From: Leptospira brenneri
Lineage (GTDB): Bacteria; Spirochaetota; Leptospiria; Leptospirales; Leptospiraceae
DNA length: 64,000 nucleotides
Direction: 5' to 3'
NCBI RefSeq assembly: GCF_002812125.1
Contig: NZ_NPDQ01000009.1
Span: 62,001-126,000 of the forward strand
Positions 1 through 9,777 of the stretch are shown here, one piece after another. Below the pieces are notes generated by a model. It did no database searches. It had not been told where the DNA came from and worked only from the letters and a program-made list of their open reading frames with translations. The position numbers were made by a program, and so were the translations under genes. Within the stretch, counting starts at the first letter, position 1, and the number at the start of each line of letters is the position of its first letter.

Positions 1-786
1 CCAGTCTCCTGGTTTTGTTGGAGTCACAATGTTATGCACAGTATCCACCACAGCATTGGCAGCAGAAGCAGCAGAAGAAGCTCCGCGTGCAGCGATGATC
101 GCCGCTCCTCTTTTTTGAACGGTAGAGATGAAATCGCCTTTTAACCATTCCGCGTCAGAGATAAGGTCAGTGGCAGCTTTTCCGTTGATTTTAGCATTGT
201 AAAAGTCAGGGTATTGAGTTGCAGAGTGATTTCCCCAAATCGCGACATTGGAAACATCTTTTACAAGAACGCCTGCTTTTTGAGCCAATTGTGTTTTGGC
301 ACGGTTTTCATCAAGACCAGTCATCGCAAACCATCTGTCAGACGGAACACCTTTTGCGTTGTTCATGGCAATGAGTGCATTTGTATTACAAGGGTTACCA
401 ACAACAAGAACTCTCACGTCACTGGCAGCATTCTTCTCGATTGCTTTTCCTTGTGTTGTAAAAATACCACCGTTGATTTTCAGAAGATCCCCTCTTTCCA
501 TTCCTGCTTTTCTTGGAACAGAACCAACAAGTAGTGCCCAGTTGATATCACGGAACGCTTCATCAATATTAGAAGAGACAGATACTTTTTCTAAAAGAGG
601 GAAAGCGCAGTCATCCAATTCCATAATGACACCTTTAGCAGCAGGGAGGGCTTGTTCCAATTCTAATAATTGGAGTTCCACTGCAGTGTCAGGTCCAAAC
701 ATTTGTCCTGAAGCGATACGAAATAGTAGTGCGTATCCGATTTGTCCGGCAGCACCAGTAACAGCAACTTTTACTTTTTTGCTCAT
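1..786 (-). CDS. mdh: Malate dehydrogenase, 3' end cut off by window edge
   Basis: Interconverts malate and oxaloacetate with NAD in the TCA cycle, in the cytosol. The first 262 codons are visible; the C-terminus lies outside the window. The N-terminus [20 protein letters not shown] carries the GAAGQIG dinucleotide-binding loop (residues 11-17). Further in are the [14 protein letters not shown] substrate-arginine loop, the VVGNPCNTN segment and the [12 protein letters not shown] stretch with the catalytic histidine. All are typical of the long (cytosolic or actinobacterial type) MDH of about 325 residues. The ATG has an AAGGAAAA ribosome-binding site. The DsbA-like gene ends 31 bases upstream on the same strand, so co-transcription is possible. 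Confidence 0.96.
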   Translation of the reverse strand, partial: MSKKVKVAVTGAAGQIGYALLFRIASGQMFGPDTAVELQLLELEQALPAAKGVIMELDDCAFPLLEKVSVSSNIDEAFRDINWALLVGSVPRKAGMERGDLLKINGGIFTTQGKAIEKNAASDVRVLVVGNPCNTNALIAMNNAKGVPSDRWFAMTGLDENRAKTQLAQKAGVLVKDVSNVAIWGNHSATQYPDFYNAKINGKAATDLISDAEWLKGDFISTVQKRGAAIIAARGASSAASAANAVVDTVHNIVTPTKPGDW

Positions 787-817
787 ATAAATTTTCCTTT
801 AATTTTATAATTTATGA

Positions 818-1867
818 TTATTGTTTTAATTCTTTTTGGATGATCTCATCAAAGTTTTCGAAAGGTAATGCACCCGAAACAAAGATCCCGTTGATAAAAA
901 ATGCAGGAGTCCCGCTCACACCTACTTTTTGACCATCTTGAATATCAGCATCAATTTCTGATTTTAAACGAGAGGCATCTTTCATACAGGCCTGGTATTT
1001 ATCTTTGGGAACACCAGCTTTTAATACCAAAGCATCCACATTACCCTTAGGTAAGTTTCCACTATTTTCAAAAAGGGTGTTAAATACATCCCAATACTTT
1101 CCTTCTGGGATAGAACAATTGGCAGCCATATGAGCATACATTGCATCTTGGTGGAAAGGAAGTGGAAAATCGCGGAAAACCCAACGGATTTGTCCTTTGT
1201 ATTTCTCTCGAAGTTTTTGGTTCACATCTTGGCTACGTTTACAGAAGGGACATTCAAAATCAGAAAATTCGATCACTGTAATTTTTGCATCTTTCGGACC
1301 AATGGAAGGATTATTTTTTTCCTCTACTGTGACTCGCACCGCTGCTGGTTCTTTGATCAAAAATTCAACAGGATACTTAGTTACGATATCACGATACACA
1401 GCTCGGCTATGTTCTTGTTCTTGTTGGTTTTTTAAAAATCCAACAATTTTGTCCTTTGTTTCATTTAGTGACTTACCACCTAACTGATCCTTATTGGAAA
1501 TATATACATTCAAAATTTCTTCTTCTGATGGTTCCCTAGGAGTGAACCCTTCATTGAGTACGTCTGATGGTTTGATGTTTTTATCTTTAGCAACGAGTTC
1601 AAATAGTTTGTCTTGTGCAAATTCACCAAGGGTATTTTTGATCAGGCTTTTGTATTCCGACTGGAATTTAGAATAGGCAATTGGTGAAGTTTCTTTCACA
1701 TCACTCAGGTCATATTTTTTTCCGCCGATACTCACTGCATCCTGGGTAATGTATTCCCTAACAAAAGAAGGGACACTGACAATAAAGAGAAGGGCAAAAA
1801 CGAGGTTGGTCGCAAGGACGATTTTGGAGATGGGATTTTCCATCCACTTTTTAAAAATATTTTCCAT
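818..1867 (-). CDS. Membrane-anchored DsbA-like thiol-disulfide oxidoreductase
   Basis: Predicted periplasmic oxidoreductase of the DsbA/thioredoxin fold. One N-terminal membrane anchor spans about residues 14-33. It is followed by a helical linker (60-165) and the thioredoxin-like domain with a CPFC redox motif at 206-209 and the cis-proline loop GTPAFFING near 319-327. The reading frame is open further upstream, to 2104. I chose the ATG at 1867 because GGGAAG lies 9 bases before it and because longer versions would run into the divergent gene that starts at 2030. An ATG at 1888 is the alternative. It lies just upstream of mdh. The substrate is unknown. Confidence 0.85.
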   Translation of the reverse strand: MENIFKKWMENPISKIVLATNLVFALLFIVSVPSFVREYITQDAVSIGGKKYDLSDVKETSPIAYSKFQSEYKSLIKNTLGEFAQDKLFELVAKDKNIKPSDVLNEGFTPREPSEEEILNVYISNKDQLGGKSLNETKDKIVGFLKNQQEQEHSRAVYRDIVTKYPVEFLIKEPAAVRVTVEEKNNPSIGPKDAKITVIEFSDFECPFCKRSQDVNQKLREKYKGQIRWVFRDFPLPFHQDAMYAHMAANCSIPEGKYWDVFNTLFENSGNLPKGNVDALVLKAGVPKDKYQACMKDASRLKSEIDADIQDGQKVGVSGTPAFFINGIFVSGALPFENFDEIIQKELKQ

Positions 1868-2029
1868 CCCTGCCAGCTTCCCGGCCATAAAGCGGGCAAT
1901 CAAACGGAAAAAACTGAAAAAAAATAGATGAATTTCGCTAAAGCCATCCCACAAATTTCCGAAAATCTGAGGGAGGGAAAAGACAATTTTTTCCCAAAAG
2001 CTGATCCTGAACACGGAGGTTTGGGAAAA

Positions 2030-2347
2030 ATGAATATAACGAACATTCAAGGAAATTCTCAAGTATCGATCCCCCCCCAGATCCAAACCCAAACGGGGAA
2101 ACAATCAGAGGGTGGAAAAGAATCCTTTCCGGAAAAATCCCAAGTTTTCCTGGCAAACGAGAAGGCAGAGAAAGAACGAGAGACCAAGGTAAAACCAGAA
2201 GATTTGGTTTTGAAGCCGACACCTGCTTCTTTGGAAGAAAAATTAAACCAAATCATTTCACCAGAAGAAGTGAAAGACTTACTCTCTCTTGTGACGAGAA
2301 CTCCCCTACCGGAACCGAAAAACCATAAGGTTGATACGAAAAGGTAA
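2030..2347 (+). CDS. Small hypothetical protein
   Basis: A 105-residue protein, rich in Gln, Glu, Lys and Pro, with no membrane segment or signal peptide and no motif I recognise. The first 75 residues look disordered and the segment LEEKLNQIISPEEVKDLLSL is likely helical. The frame is open back to 1928, but the ATG at 2030 has an excellent ribosome-binding site (CGGAGGT at 2014-2020, nine bases upstream), which decides the start. Its stop is followed two bases later by the TTG start of the next gene, so the two are translationally linked. It runs divergently from the DsbA-like gene. Confidence 0.7.
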   Translation: MNITNIQGNSQVSIPPQIQTQTGKQSEGGKESFPEKSQVFLANEKAEKERETKVKPEDLVLKPTPASLEEKLNQIISPEEVKDLLSLVTRTPLPEPKNHKVDTKR

Positions 2348-2349
2348 GT

Positions 2350-2988
2350 TTGTTCCTTAGTATTGCCATTCTCGATAGTTTCATCCTAGTTCTTAGCGGA
2401 ATACTCACCATCGCCGTTTTAGGACTAGGCCTTGTTGTGTACAACCAATTTATCCATCCCATTCTTTCGAGAAAGGAATCAGACCGGTACATCCCCGTGC
2501 AAACCGGTGATAAATATGATCTTGTTGTGGATGAACTCAGTCGCTTCGCAAGTTTCCAAATAGGAAGTAAAACCGGCCAACTAGCCACGCGCTGCAATGC
2601 CATCTCGGAAGACCATCTCATCTTCCAGTTCAAAAAAAGTCGAGATAGCGAAGATTATACGATCACTGTTTTAAAAAATGGACCTAGCTTCTACAAACCT
2701 CCGCGAATGGAACATTATGGAAAAATGGAAACCAAGGAAAGTTTTGAATCCTATGAAATCATTGGCCACCCGGCTGAATTTCGAATCTCTGATAAAATTG
2801 CAAAAGAAAGGATGGTGAACTTTATCGAAATCTCACTTACCTCCTCTTTTTATTTCAACAGGTCCGGAAAGGAACGGATGAAATTTACATTCGAAGTGGG
2901 AAAAATCCAACCAGGAATCAACAGAAAGATTCGATTTCGTGGGGATGTATATGGATTCGGAAAGGAAGAAGGGGCGGAGGAAGACTAA
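2350..2988 (+). CDS. Hypothetical membrane-anchored protein
   Basis: A 212-residue protein with one N-terminal membrane segment (about residues 7-32) and a soluble domain of mixed strand and helix with a charged tail. I do not recognise the family. A PilZ domain was considered, but the RxxxR and DxSxxG signatures are not visible. The start is TTG at 2350, just after the stop of the upstream gene, with AAAAGG at 2339-2344 as ribosome-binding site. It faces the convergent thrB, with one base between the stop codons. Confidence 0.65.
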   Translation: MFLSIAILDSFILVLSGILTIAVLGLGLVVYNQFIHPILSRKESDRYIPVQTGDKYDLVVDELSRFASFQIGSKTGQLATRCNAISEDHLIFQFKKSRDSEDYTITVLKNGPSFYKPPRMEHYGKMETKESFESYEIIGHPAEFRISDKIAKERMVNFIEISLTSSFYFNRSGKERMKFTFEVGKIQPGINRKIRFRGDVYGFGKEEGAEED

Positions 2989-2989
2989 A

Positions 2990-3943
2990 CTATTTTATTT
3001 GGATACGAACTCCAAGCCCATCCGGTTTCACTCGTCGAAACTGATAGGAAATTCCAGAAGTTTTCATTTCTTTTGCTACCATCTCTTCCAATAAAGACTG
3101 TTTGGATTTTACAACCTTTCTCTCGAGAAACATAAGTAAACTCGGGCCCGAACCGGACAAACAATAACCAATCCCTGCCTCTTTCAAAGACTCTGCCAAA
3201 CCAAACAGTGGAGAGGTTTTGGGAATTCTGTATGGAGTATGCATTTTATCTTCCAAACCAACCAGAAGATCACCAAACTTACGTTTGTCTAAAAAATGCA
3301 TCCAAGCTCCTATCCGAGACAAATTGAAAATTACATCCGTAGTGTGATAGGATTTAGGAAGTGCCTTTCTGGATTCTTCAGTGGAAACATGAAACTCTGG
3401 TGTTAAAACAAAAATAGCAACAGAATTTGGAAATTTTTTACGAAAGTACCGAATTGGTTCACCAAACGTTGAATAGGCGAAAACAAATCCACCCAAATAC
3501 GCAGGTAAAGTATTGTCAGGATGGCCTTCAAATTCAGCCAAATATTGAGTGAAAACTGATTCTGTTGGTAAGGACTTAAGATCGATTCTTTTGTGAACTT
3601 CGCGAGCCAAACAAAGCCCAGCGACTATGGCCGAAGCACTAGAACCAAGTCCTCCCTTCAAAGGAAGGGCCAGAATCATCTTACAATGATAAGGTGGTGC
3701 GATATGTCCTGGCAAAAATTTTTCAAAATAGGAAAGATAAGACTCGCGAACTAAATCTTCTTTTTCAGAAAACGGCAAGTGGTTTCCACTTTTTAATTCA
3801 GTTCTAAATTCTGTGATTTCTTTGGAAAAACTAAATTCAAATTCATTACGAAGATCTAAAGCAAGACCCATGAGGTCGAAACCGGGCCCCAAGTTGGCGG
3901 AAGTTCCCGGAACTTGGATGAAAATCTTAGGAAGGCGAATCAT
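2990..3943 (-). CDS. thrB: Homoserine kinase (GHMP family)
   Basis: Phosphorylates homoserine with ATP, the penultimate step of threonine synthesis. The 317-residue length fits the family. Visible signatures are the N-terminal PGTSANLGPGFD motif (12-23), the ATP-binding GGLGSSAS loop (97-104) and the C-terminal GIGYCLSGSGPSLLMF motif 3. No other threonine gene is adjacent; the neighbours are a fatty-acid dehydrogenase upstream and an unrelated convergent gene, so it is probably transcribed alone. The start at 3943 lacks a strong ribosome-binding site. Confidence 0.93.
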   Translation of the reverse strand: MIRLPKIFIQVPGTSANLGPGFDLMGLALDLRNEFEFSFSKEITEFRTELKSGNHLPFSEKEDLVRESYLSYFEKFLPGHIAPPYHCKMILALPLKGGLGSSASAIVAGLCLAREVHKRIDLKSLPTESVFTQYLAEFEGHPDNTLPAYLGGFVFAYSTFGEPIRYFRKKFPNSVAIFVLTPEFHVSTEESRKALPKSYHTTDVIFNLSRIGAWMHFLDKRKFGDLLVGLEDKMHTPYRIPKTSPLFGLAESLKEAGIGYCLSGSGPSLLMFLERKVVKSKQSLLEEMVAKEMKTSGISYQFRRVKPDGLGVRIQIK

Positions 3944-4104
3944 CGTTTCGCCCAGGCTCTAAGACCGGTTTCGAAAATCAACCTCTCTTTCGGCTAAAGT
4001 TTAGTTCCCCGAAACAGGAGATTCCTAACCAAAACCAGGGTTTAAAATTCCCTAATTTTGGAATCAAATCTATCGGAACTTTTACAAGGATTTAAATAGC
4101 AGTG

Positions 4105-5289
4105 TCATTCAGACCAAAGTTTTTTTAAGTCGCTCGCAATGTTTTTTTGCATGGCTTCGTTCGTGCCACCACCAATGCTAAGTAAGATGGCATCCCGATG
4201 CAATCTCTCCACAGGGTATTCACGACAATACCCATACCCACCTAAAACTTGGATGGCATTTCTAGAAACACGTTCTGCCATTTGTGTGGCGACAAGTTTT
4301 GCCGAAGCTGCACCCAGTGAATTACGAACATCCGGTCCCAGTTCACTTGCCACTTGGTATACAAGAGCACGAGCGGCTTGGTAATCCGCATAAGATTCTG
4401 CAACGAGTCTTTGGATTTGACCAAACTCTAATAGTTTTTTACCAAAGGCTTCTCTATGACGGATGGTATAATCACACATAATATCAATACAACGACGGGC
4501 AATCCCAATGGACTGAGCCGCTAAGGTCACACGTTCGATTTCTAAATTACGCATCATATGAGTGACGGCACCATTTTCTACACCGAGTAGATTCTCTTCA
4601 GGGACTTCCATATCTTCAAAAACAAGTTGTGTTGTGGGAGAAGAACGCATTCCCATCTTTTCTTCTTTTTTTCCCACCGAAAAACCTTTGTAAGACGATT
4701 CGATGACGAAGGAGGTCATCTTTTTTCCATTTTTTTCGAGTTTTGTATAAAGAACAAAAACCTGACCAATAGAACCATTTGTGATATACTGCTTTACCCC
4801 ATTGATGATATAACGGTCTCCCTTTTTAACAGCATGGGTGGTCATTCCGAGAACATCAGTTCCTGCTCCAGGTTCCGTCATTCCCATTCCACCAATCCAT
4901 TCCCCTGTAATGACCTTACTTAAATACCGACTTCTTTGAGAAGGGTTAGAGCTATAGAAAAAATTATTCACAAACAGAACTTCGTGAGCCAAATAAGACA
5001 AAGTAAATCCGGGATCAAACCGAGACATCTCTTCATGGATAATGACAGAAGCGAGAGGGTCCAGACCATGCCCACCATCGGCTTCTGGCACAGTGATTCC
5101 AAAAATTCCAAGTTCGGAGCCAAGGCGTTTGAATAACATCGTATTAAACGTTTCTTTTTCATCGTTTTCTTTGGCTTGTTCGTCCATTTCCCTTTCTGCA
5201 AAGGATGCCACAGACTCACGAAGCGCTAAATGGTCTTCTGTGGGATTGAATAGATCTAAAGATGATTTTTTTGTCGAAAGCGTACTCAT
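4105..5289 (-). CDS. Acyl-CoA dehydrogenase
   Basis: FAD enzyme that oxidises an acyl-CoA to the 2-enoyl-CoA and passes electrons to ETF. It has 394 residues, the usual single-module length. Family signatures are GMGMTEPGAGTDVLGM, the YITNGSIGQ flavin loop, the helix-G segment LEIERVTLAAQ and the C-terminal GGYGYCREYPVERLHRDA. The C-terminal position that holds the catalytic Glu in medium-chain enzymes reads IGGGTNEA, with Gly there. The base is therefore likely the Glu of LEIER, as in isovaleryl- and long-chain-type enzymes (inference). Substrate length cannot be read from sequence. etfBA lies about 5 kb away. A divergent 371-base spacer separates it from the next gene. Confidence 0.92.
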   Translation of the reverse strand: MSTLSTKKSSLDLFNPTEDHLALRESVASFAEREMDEQAKENDEKETFNTMLFKRLGSELGIFGITVPEADGGHGLDPLASVIIHEEMSRFDPGFTLSYLAHEVLFVNNFFYSSNPSQRSRYLSKVITGEWIGGMGMTEPGAGTDVLGMTTHAVKKGDRYIINGVKQYITNGSIGQVFVLYTKLEKNGKKMTSFVIESSYKGFSVGKKEEKMGMRSSPTTQLVFEDMEVPEENLLGVENGAVTHMMRNLEIERVTLAAQSIGIARRCIDIMCDYTIRHREAFGKKLLEFGQIQRLVAESYADYQAARALVYQVASELGPDVRNSLGAASAKLVATQMAERVSRNAIQVLGGYGYCREYPVERLHRDAILLSIGGGTNEAMQKNIASDLKKLWSE

Positions 5290-5660
5290 GGAGATAATTT
5301 TTCCGTACTTTTCCTGAACCTGTAAACGAAAAAACAGGTCAACCCTACATCCTTACCATCGAAATCGCTACAAAATAGAACGAGTGATTTTATATTCGAT
5401 CAAGATTCAAATGAAGAATCAACCATACACACTAACCATAGTTATTCTACTAAATCTACATTGACACAACTTTGTTAGTATAAAACAAAAACTACACTTA
5501 AGAATAGAACAACTACTCATAATTAGTGATTATCCTAATAGGAAATTCCTATGTGATAAAAAGTAATCCAGAAAAACAGGAATCGATTTACAATTTATTG
5601 AATCTATTCAAACATCACTAAAACATTCAAATTTCTTTCGTCATATATGCAAAAATTACC
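5290..5660. other. Divergent intergenic region, 371 bases
   Basis: AT-rich spacer between two divergently transcribed genes, so it must hold two promoters. A TTGACA at 5461-5466 is followed by TATAAA at 5479-5484, but the 12-base gap is too short for a normal sigma-70 pair. A near-palindrome, ATAGGAA-A-TTCCTAT, at about 5538-5552 could be an operator. No ORF with coding character or RNA gene was seen. Confidence 0.4.
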
Positions 5661-7136
5661 ATGAGCACCAACGATACAAACATAGTACCTCGAGACAAGC
5701 TCGCCAAATTTGAGTTAACCGAAGAATCTTTAAATAGTTTCCGTAAAAATAATAATATCCCACTCGATCTTTACAATAAAGACGGACAAATCCTAATTCA
5801 CAAAAAAAGAAACCCTAGCGAAGCCGATTTCGGAAAACTACTCAAGTTCGAAATGCAAGGGGTTTACTTCCTGATTTCTGAATTAAAAAAATCAAGGCCT
5901 GCGGGTCATCATGATCACGCTTTTCTAGAACCTGGTCGCACCACTAAATTATTTGATCAGGAAAAAACTTCTCGGTTTGCTAAACAATCCCAGGCACTCA
6001 TCGAAGACCTTCGCAAAACTTCCTTTTCTTCTGACCAAGCTGTTTTCGTACAAAACTCGGTGAACGAACTTCTCACTGATTTTACTAGTAATCCGGATTA
6101 TGAACTCGGAATTTTTAATATCTTAGAAATTCTAGGAGTGGCAGGGGTTTCTGTAGAATCAGAACTGATGACCAAACGAACTGTAGTCGCAATGGGGATG
6201 AAGGTTCGAACCAAAAAGATCGTCAACGAAGGAAAAGAAGAATCCAATAAAAAAGACCATTTGAGCCTAATGATGGCAAGTTATTTGGCAGATGTTGGAT
6301 ATTCTAGATTAGATATCAAAAATAATCCCAAACTGACCAAGGAAGAATATGCCGTTGTCCAACAACACCCCATCATTAGTTACCTAATGACTCTTCCTGC
6401 TCCCGAAATTGATTCCCATGTTCGGACCTTGATTTTAAACCATCATAGACCTTACCGTGGCAATGGAGTGAATAATAACTTTCCCGATCCAAGATCTCTT
6501 TTTTCCAAACTCATGTCTGTCCGAGATAAATATAACAAAGAAGTGGGAAAAGAAAGAATCACCCAAGACATTGAACTCCAACTCCACTTACAAGAAAACA
6601 ATGTAACCTCTTCCAGTTTTGAAGAGGACATCGCCATCCTTTCCCTGGCTAGTGAATACGCATCTCTCACTTCCAACCAACCTTGGAGACCTGCCTTTAA
6701 ATCTTCCACTGCACTGAAAATGATTCTGAATGATTCATTTTTTTCTTATAGCAACAAAAATATCAGACATCTTTTAGATTATGTGGGAAGTTCTCTTACC
6801 AATAATGAAAACATTGTCAACTTCGGAGACTTTGTCATCACGGCTTCCGTGGATTCAGAAAGGCGAGCTCATTTTGATATCTGTATTGTTCTAGATGTGG
6901 GAAGATACCAAACCAGACCCAAACTCCAAAGAATTTGTAGTATCAATCCTATTTTCCAAAAAGGAAACAAATTCAAAATTGCTGACTTCGACCTTCGTAG
7001 CATTAAAATCGATCGAAGAAAAGCAATTATGGATCTAGCCTTGCAAGCAGGAACATCCCGGGTCATTTATATCATCGACCCAGAACTAAATCCCGCTCTT
7101 CACGAAGCAGTTTATAAAATCAATATGGCTTCTTAA
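5661..7136 (+). CDS. Degenerate HD-GYP-like protein
   Basis: A 491-residue cytoplasmic protein whose middle third resembles an HD-GYP cyclic-di-GMP phosphodiesterase. YLADVGY (208-214) sits where HDxGK is expected, QQHP (234-237) is kept, and NHHRPYRGNG (260-269) stands for HHExxDGxGYP. The metal-binding His of the HD pair is replaced by Ala and the Lys by Tyr, so hydrolysis is doubtful and a binding or scaffold role is more likely (inference). The flanking N- and C-terminal parts are not recognised. The ATG has no clear ribosome-binding site. It converges on the adenylate cyclase gene with a 4-base overlap. Confidence 0.75.
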   Translation: MSTNDTNIVPRDKLAKFELTEESLNSFRKNNNIPLDLYNKDGQILIHKKRNPSEADFGKLLKFEMQGVYFLISELKKSRPAGHHDHAFLEPGRTTKLFDQEKTSRFAKQSQALIEDLRKTSFSSDQAVFVQNSVNELLTDFTSNPDYELGIFNILEILGVAGVSVESELMTKRTVVAMGMKVRTKKIVNEGKEESNKKDHLSLMMASYLADVGYSRLDIKNNPKLTKEEYAVVQQHPIISYLMTLPAPEIDSHVRTLILNHHRPYRGNGVNNNFPDPRSLFSKLMSVRDKYNKEVGKERITQDIELQLHLQENNVTSSSFEEDIAILSLASEYASLTSNQPWRPAFKSSTALKMILNDSFFSYSNKNIRHLLDYVGSSLTNNENIVNFGDFVITASVDSERRAHFDICIVLDVGRYQTRPKLQRICSINPIFQKGNKFKIADFDLRSIKIDRRKAIMDLALQAGTSRVIYIIDPELNPALHEAVYKINMAS

Positions 7137-8482
7137 TTGCTATTTGGTGCATAAAGATGGATTTTTTGTTCTCTCCCAGTGAGAGAAACAGATTCTTTTT
7201 TATCCCACCCGGAAGGAGAACCTGTTTCCATCCAAACCGCTTCGGAAATCAAAAAAGAAACTCCTAAATCCTTACAAGCAGATTCAATTCGAGAAGCTGT
7301 GTTCACTGTATCACCAATCACAGTATATTCCATCCTTTCTTCGGAACCAATACTTCCACAAAAGACATCACCCGTATGAATCCCAATTCCAATTTTGATT
7401 TCAGACTCCCCTCTCTTCATTCGCTCTTGGTTCCATTGTGCAAGCTCATCTAACATAGACTTTGCGGCCAAAACTGCATTCAAAGAATCTTTACCAGTGA
7501 AATCAGAAGGGGTGGGAGTTCCGAAGGTTGCCATTACCGCATCTCCAATGAATTTATCTAAACTACCATTGTGTTTGAATATGGCCCTTACCATTCGGCG
7601 GCGAAATTCCGTTAAAAAAATAGAAAGTGCCTCTGGATCCATTGGTTCAGAATACTGAGTAAACCCTCGAATATCACTAAAGAGAATGGTTACTTTTTGA
7701 CGTTTGCCTTTCGCAATCACTTCCGGTTCCGACACAATTTCCGAAACCAAATCAGGAGAAAAATACCGAGAGAGAGTTGTTTTCTGTGATTCCGCAGCAG
7801 CAAATTTTAATAACATTCGTAAACTTCGAAAAATGGCATAGGAGATAGCGAAAACCAAAACAAGATACACGGTAGGTTTTGTGACAAGGGCATCGGATAA
7901 AATGAGTTGGTCACCCAAAACATATTCATGCCAATCAGAACCACTCAAAGAGCGAACATCCATTAATGCAAAAATAATAAACCCATAATAACTAAGTAAA
8001 AAACATACAAAGGAAAAATTTACTAATGAAAACCGGTATTGAAACAAACAAAGAGATAAAGGAAGCAGGTAAAAAACTACCAAAGGAGTTTTGACGAGAA
8101 AGTTTGGATTGCCGTCTCCTTTTAAAATGTACCAATTAAAAATAGTGATCGAGATAAGAAGGTTATCTATAAATAAACTAATATAATCATATTTTGTTTT
8201 CCAATGGCCTCTACTTTTTTTTAGAATCTGATAATGGATGAATGTATTCAAAAAATAAATACCAATCGCCACAAAATTGATCAAATAACCAAAAACAGAA
8301 TCTATATTACTGAGATTGGCCACCGCACTGGCAACGAGGGCCACTCCAATCACATACCGAAACCGAACCGCAAATAAGGCGCCCATTTGTTCCTCTTGGA
8401 ATAAAAGTTCCGACATATACCGGGGGAACCGATCACGAATGCAGTATACGGAACGAATTGTGTTTGTAAGGGACTGGAACAT
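7133..8482 (-). CDS. Membrane-bound class III adenylate cyclase
   Basis: Makes a cyclic nucleotide, probably cAMP. The N-terminal half has about six membrane segments (residues 35-225), then a short linker, then the cyclase domain. ILFSDIRGFT (first metal Asp) and DKFIGDAVMATFG (second metal Asp, with the Lys that favours adenine) are clear, as is the YTVIGDTVNTASRIE loop. The metal and transition-state residues are present, so it should be active. The frame opens at a TTG at 8518; I prefer the ATG at 8482 (MFQSLTNTI), giving 449 residues. Gene order does not reveal the signal it senses. Confidence 0.9.
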   Translation of the reverse strand: MFQSLTNTIRSVYCIRDRFPRYMSELLFQEEQMGALFAVRFRYVIGVALVASAVANLSNIDSVFGYLINFVAIGIYFLNTFIHYQILKKSRGHWKTKYDYISLFIDNLLISITIFNWYILKGDGNPNFLVKTPLVVFYLLPLSLCLFQYRFSLVNFSFVCFLLSYYGFIIFALMDVRSLSGSDWHEYVLGDQLILSDALVTKPTVYLVLVFAISYAIFRSLRMLLKFAAAESQKTTLSRYFSPDLVSEIVSEPEVIAKGKRQKVTILFSDIRGFTQYSEPMDPEALSIFLTEFRRRMVRAIFKHNGSLDKFIGDAVMATFGTPTPSDFTGKDSLNAVLAAKSMLDELAQWNQERMKRGESEIKIGIGIHTGDVFCGSIGSEERMEYTVIGDTVNTASRIESACKDLGVSFLISEAVWMETGSPSGWDKKESVSLTGREQKIHLYAPNSN

Positions 8483-8566
8483 AGCCAGACATTCCAACAG
8501 ATAAAGTTTTGGTTGCAAGGGAATTTTCTTTTTGCCAATTCCCGATTGTTTGCGTACAAGTGAAGG

Positions 8567-9394
8567 ATGTTCCCAAACAGGTTCATTTTTCGCTTAGGAA
8601 AATTTGGATCCTTTCTCGCCTTGGATGTTGTACTTTCTGTCGTAGCAAATCTTTCTTTTTTTTCTCTCTACTTAAACCAACCCATCCGTCCTAGCCTTAT
8701 CATTTTTTATATTAGTTCTGTTTGGGCTCTCTATTTGGCTGATCATTTATGGGATGCTTTTCGAGAAAAGGAACGGGTCTCCGACCGAGGGAAGTTTTAT
8801 TTGAGTTTTCGCCAAGAGATTGTTAGTTTTCTAATTTTTTTGGTTTTCACTTCTCTTTTTATTGGAATTCATTTCGAGTTTTCTTTCCTCGAGAAGAACC
8901 TTCCCCTCCTCATTGCTTTTGTTTTTTCAATCTATTTGATTGTGAAGAACCATTCCCCCATTCCCAAAGAAATTTTGGTCTCCGCATTTTATTGTTTAGG
9001 CCTACTTGCCCCCTTTGGATCGTTTGGTGGTTTGGATCTGGTTTTTTGGATATTTTTCATCCACGTATTTGCCAATGTCCTTCTGACTTATAATACCGAC
9101 CGTGAATTTGACCTTTTGCATAATACCTTCACAATGACGAGATATCTAAAACCAAAAACAGTAAAAACCCTAACTCAGATTCTCTTGGGTCTCGGGAGTT
9201 TTTGCCTATTATGGGCAAGCATTTGGGGGAACCTTTCTTTTTGGTTTCTTTTGGGGCTCGGATTCACCTATATCTGGCTCGGTGTCTGCAGTTTTCTTAC
9301 GGGTCGAGAGCATCCTTTTAAGTCGTTTTGTGAACTTTCTTATCTCCCCATGTTCCTTCCCCAGATCTTTTTTTTCTTCTCCCTACTTCCTTAA
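8567..9394 (+). CDS. Polytopic membrane protein, UbiA-prenyltransferase-like
   Basis: A 275-residue protein with about eight membrane segments. Two polar loops, ADHLWDAFREKERVSDRG (about residues 63-80) and TYNTDREFD (about residues 174-182), sit where UbiA-family prenyltransferases have their two aspartate-rich motifs. The first is not a canonical NDxxD, so the assignment is tentative. It is followed 16 bases later by another small membrane protein gene and may form a pair with it. It starts close to the divergent adenylate cyclase gene. Confidence 0.6.
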   Translation: MFPNRFIFRLGKFGSFLALDVVLSVVANLSFFSLYLNQPIRPSLIIFYISSVWALYLADHLWDAFREKERVSDRGKFYLSFRQEIVSFLIFLVFTSLFIGIHFEFSFLEKNLPLLIAFVFSIYLIVKNHSPIPKEILVSAFYCLGLLAPFGSFGGLDLVFWIFFIHVFANVLLTYNTDREFDLLHNTFTMTRYLKPKTVKTLTQILLGLGSFCLLWASIWGNLSFWFLLGLGFTYIWLGVCSFLTGREHPFKSFCELSYLPMFLPQIFFFFSLLP

Positions 9395-9410
9395 AAATTA
9401 GGGTGGGTTT

Positions 9411-9710
9411 ATGTGGTTACTCATTGTTCATTCGCTTGCAGTTTTGATTTTTATCCTACTTTATGCTTTCCGATTTCGAAAACTAGTGCCAAATCCCGAA
9501 CAGAATATCCTCTTACAGATCCAAGTTGCCACGAAGGACTGGAAATCGACTCCGAACTTAGTTCTCCTCATTGCTTTTTCCCTTTTCCTCCTCTACCCTC
9601 TGACCTTAGGATTTTCCTTCTACCTTCGGACGGATGCAAACGTCCTAGTTGTCATCCTCTGGATCATTTGGGCCTACAATTGGAGCAAATACACTTTCTG
9701 GAGAGAATAA
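9411..9710 (+). CDS. Small membrane protein, unknown
   Basis: A 99-residue protein with about three hydrophobic segments (3-20, 49-70, 76-92) and a polar loop between the first two. No family is recognised. It lies 16 bases behind the UbiA-like gene and 67 bases before etfB, with good continuity of strand, so it may be the second gene of a short operon. A GGGTGGG stretch before the ATG could serve as ribosome-binding site. Confidence 0.6.
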   Translation: MWLLIVHSLAVLIFILLYAFRFRKLVPNPEQNILLQIQVATKDWKSTPNLVLLIAFSLFLLYPLTLGFSFYLRTDANVLVVILWIIWAYNWSKYTFWRE

Positions 9711-9777
9711 TGTACTTCCCTTATGACTTCCCTCACGTTTTCTGGTCTAAGGTAATCCACGAAAACGGGGTTAAGGA

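Noticed and set aside
818..2104. Full-length 428-codon version of the DsbA-like gene
   Set aside because: The extra N-terminal part overlaps the divergent gene at 2030, has no ribosome-binding site and adds implausible residues before the membrane anchor.
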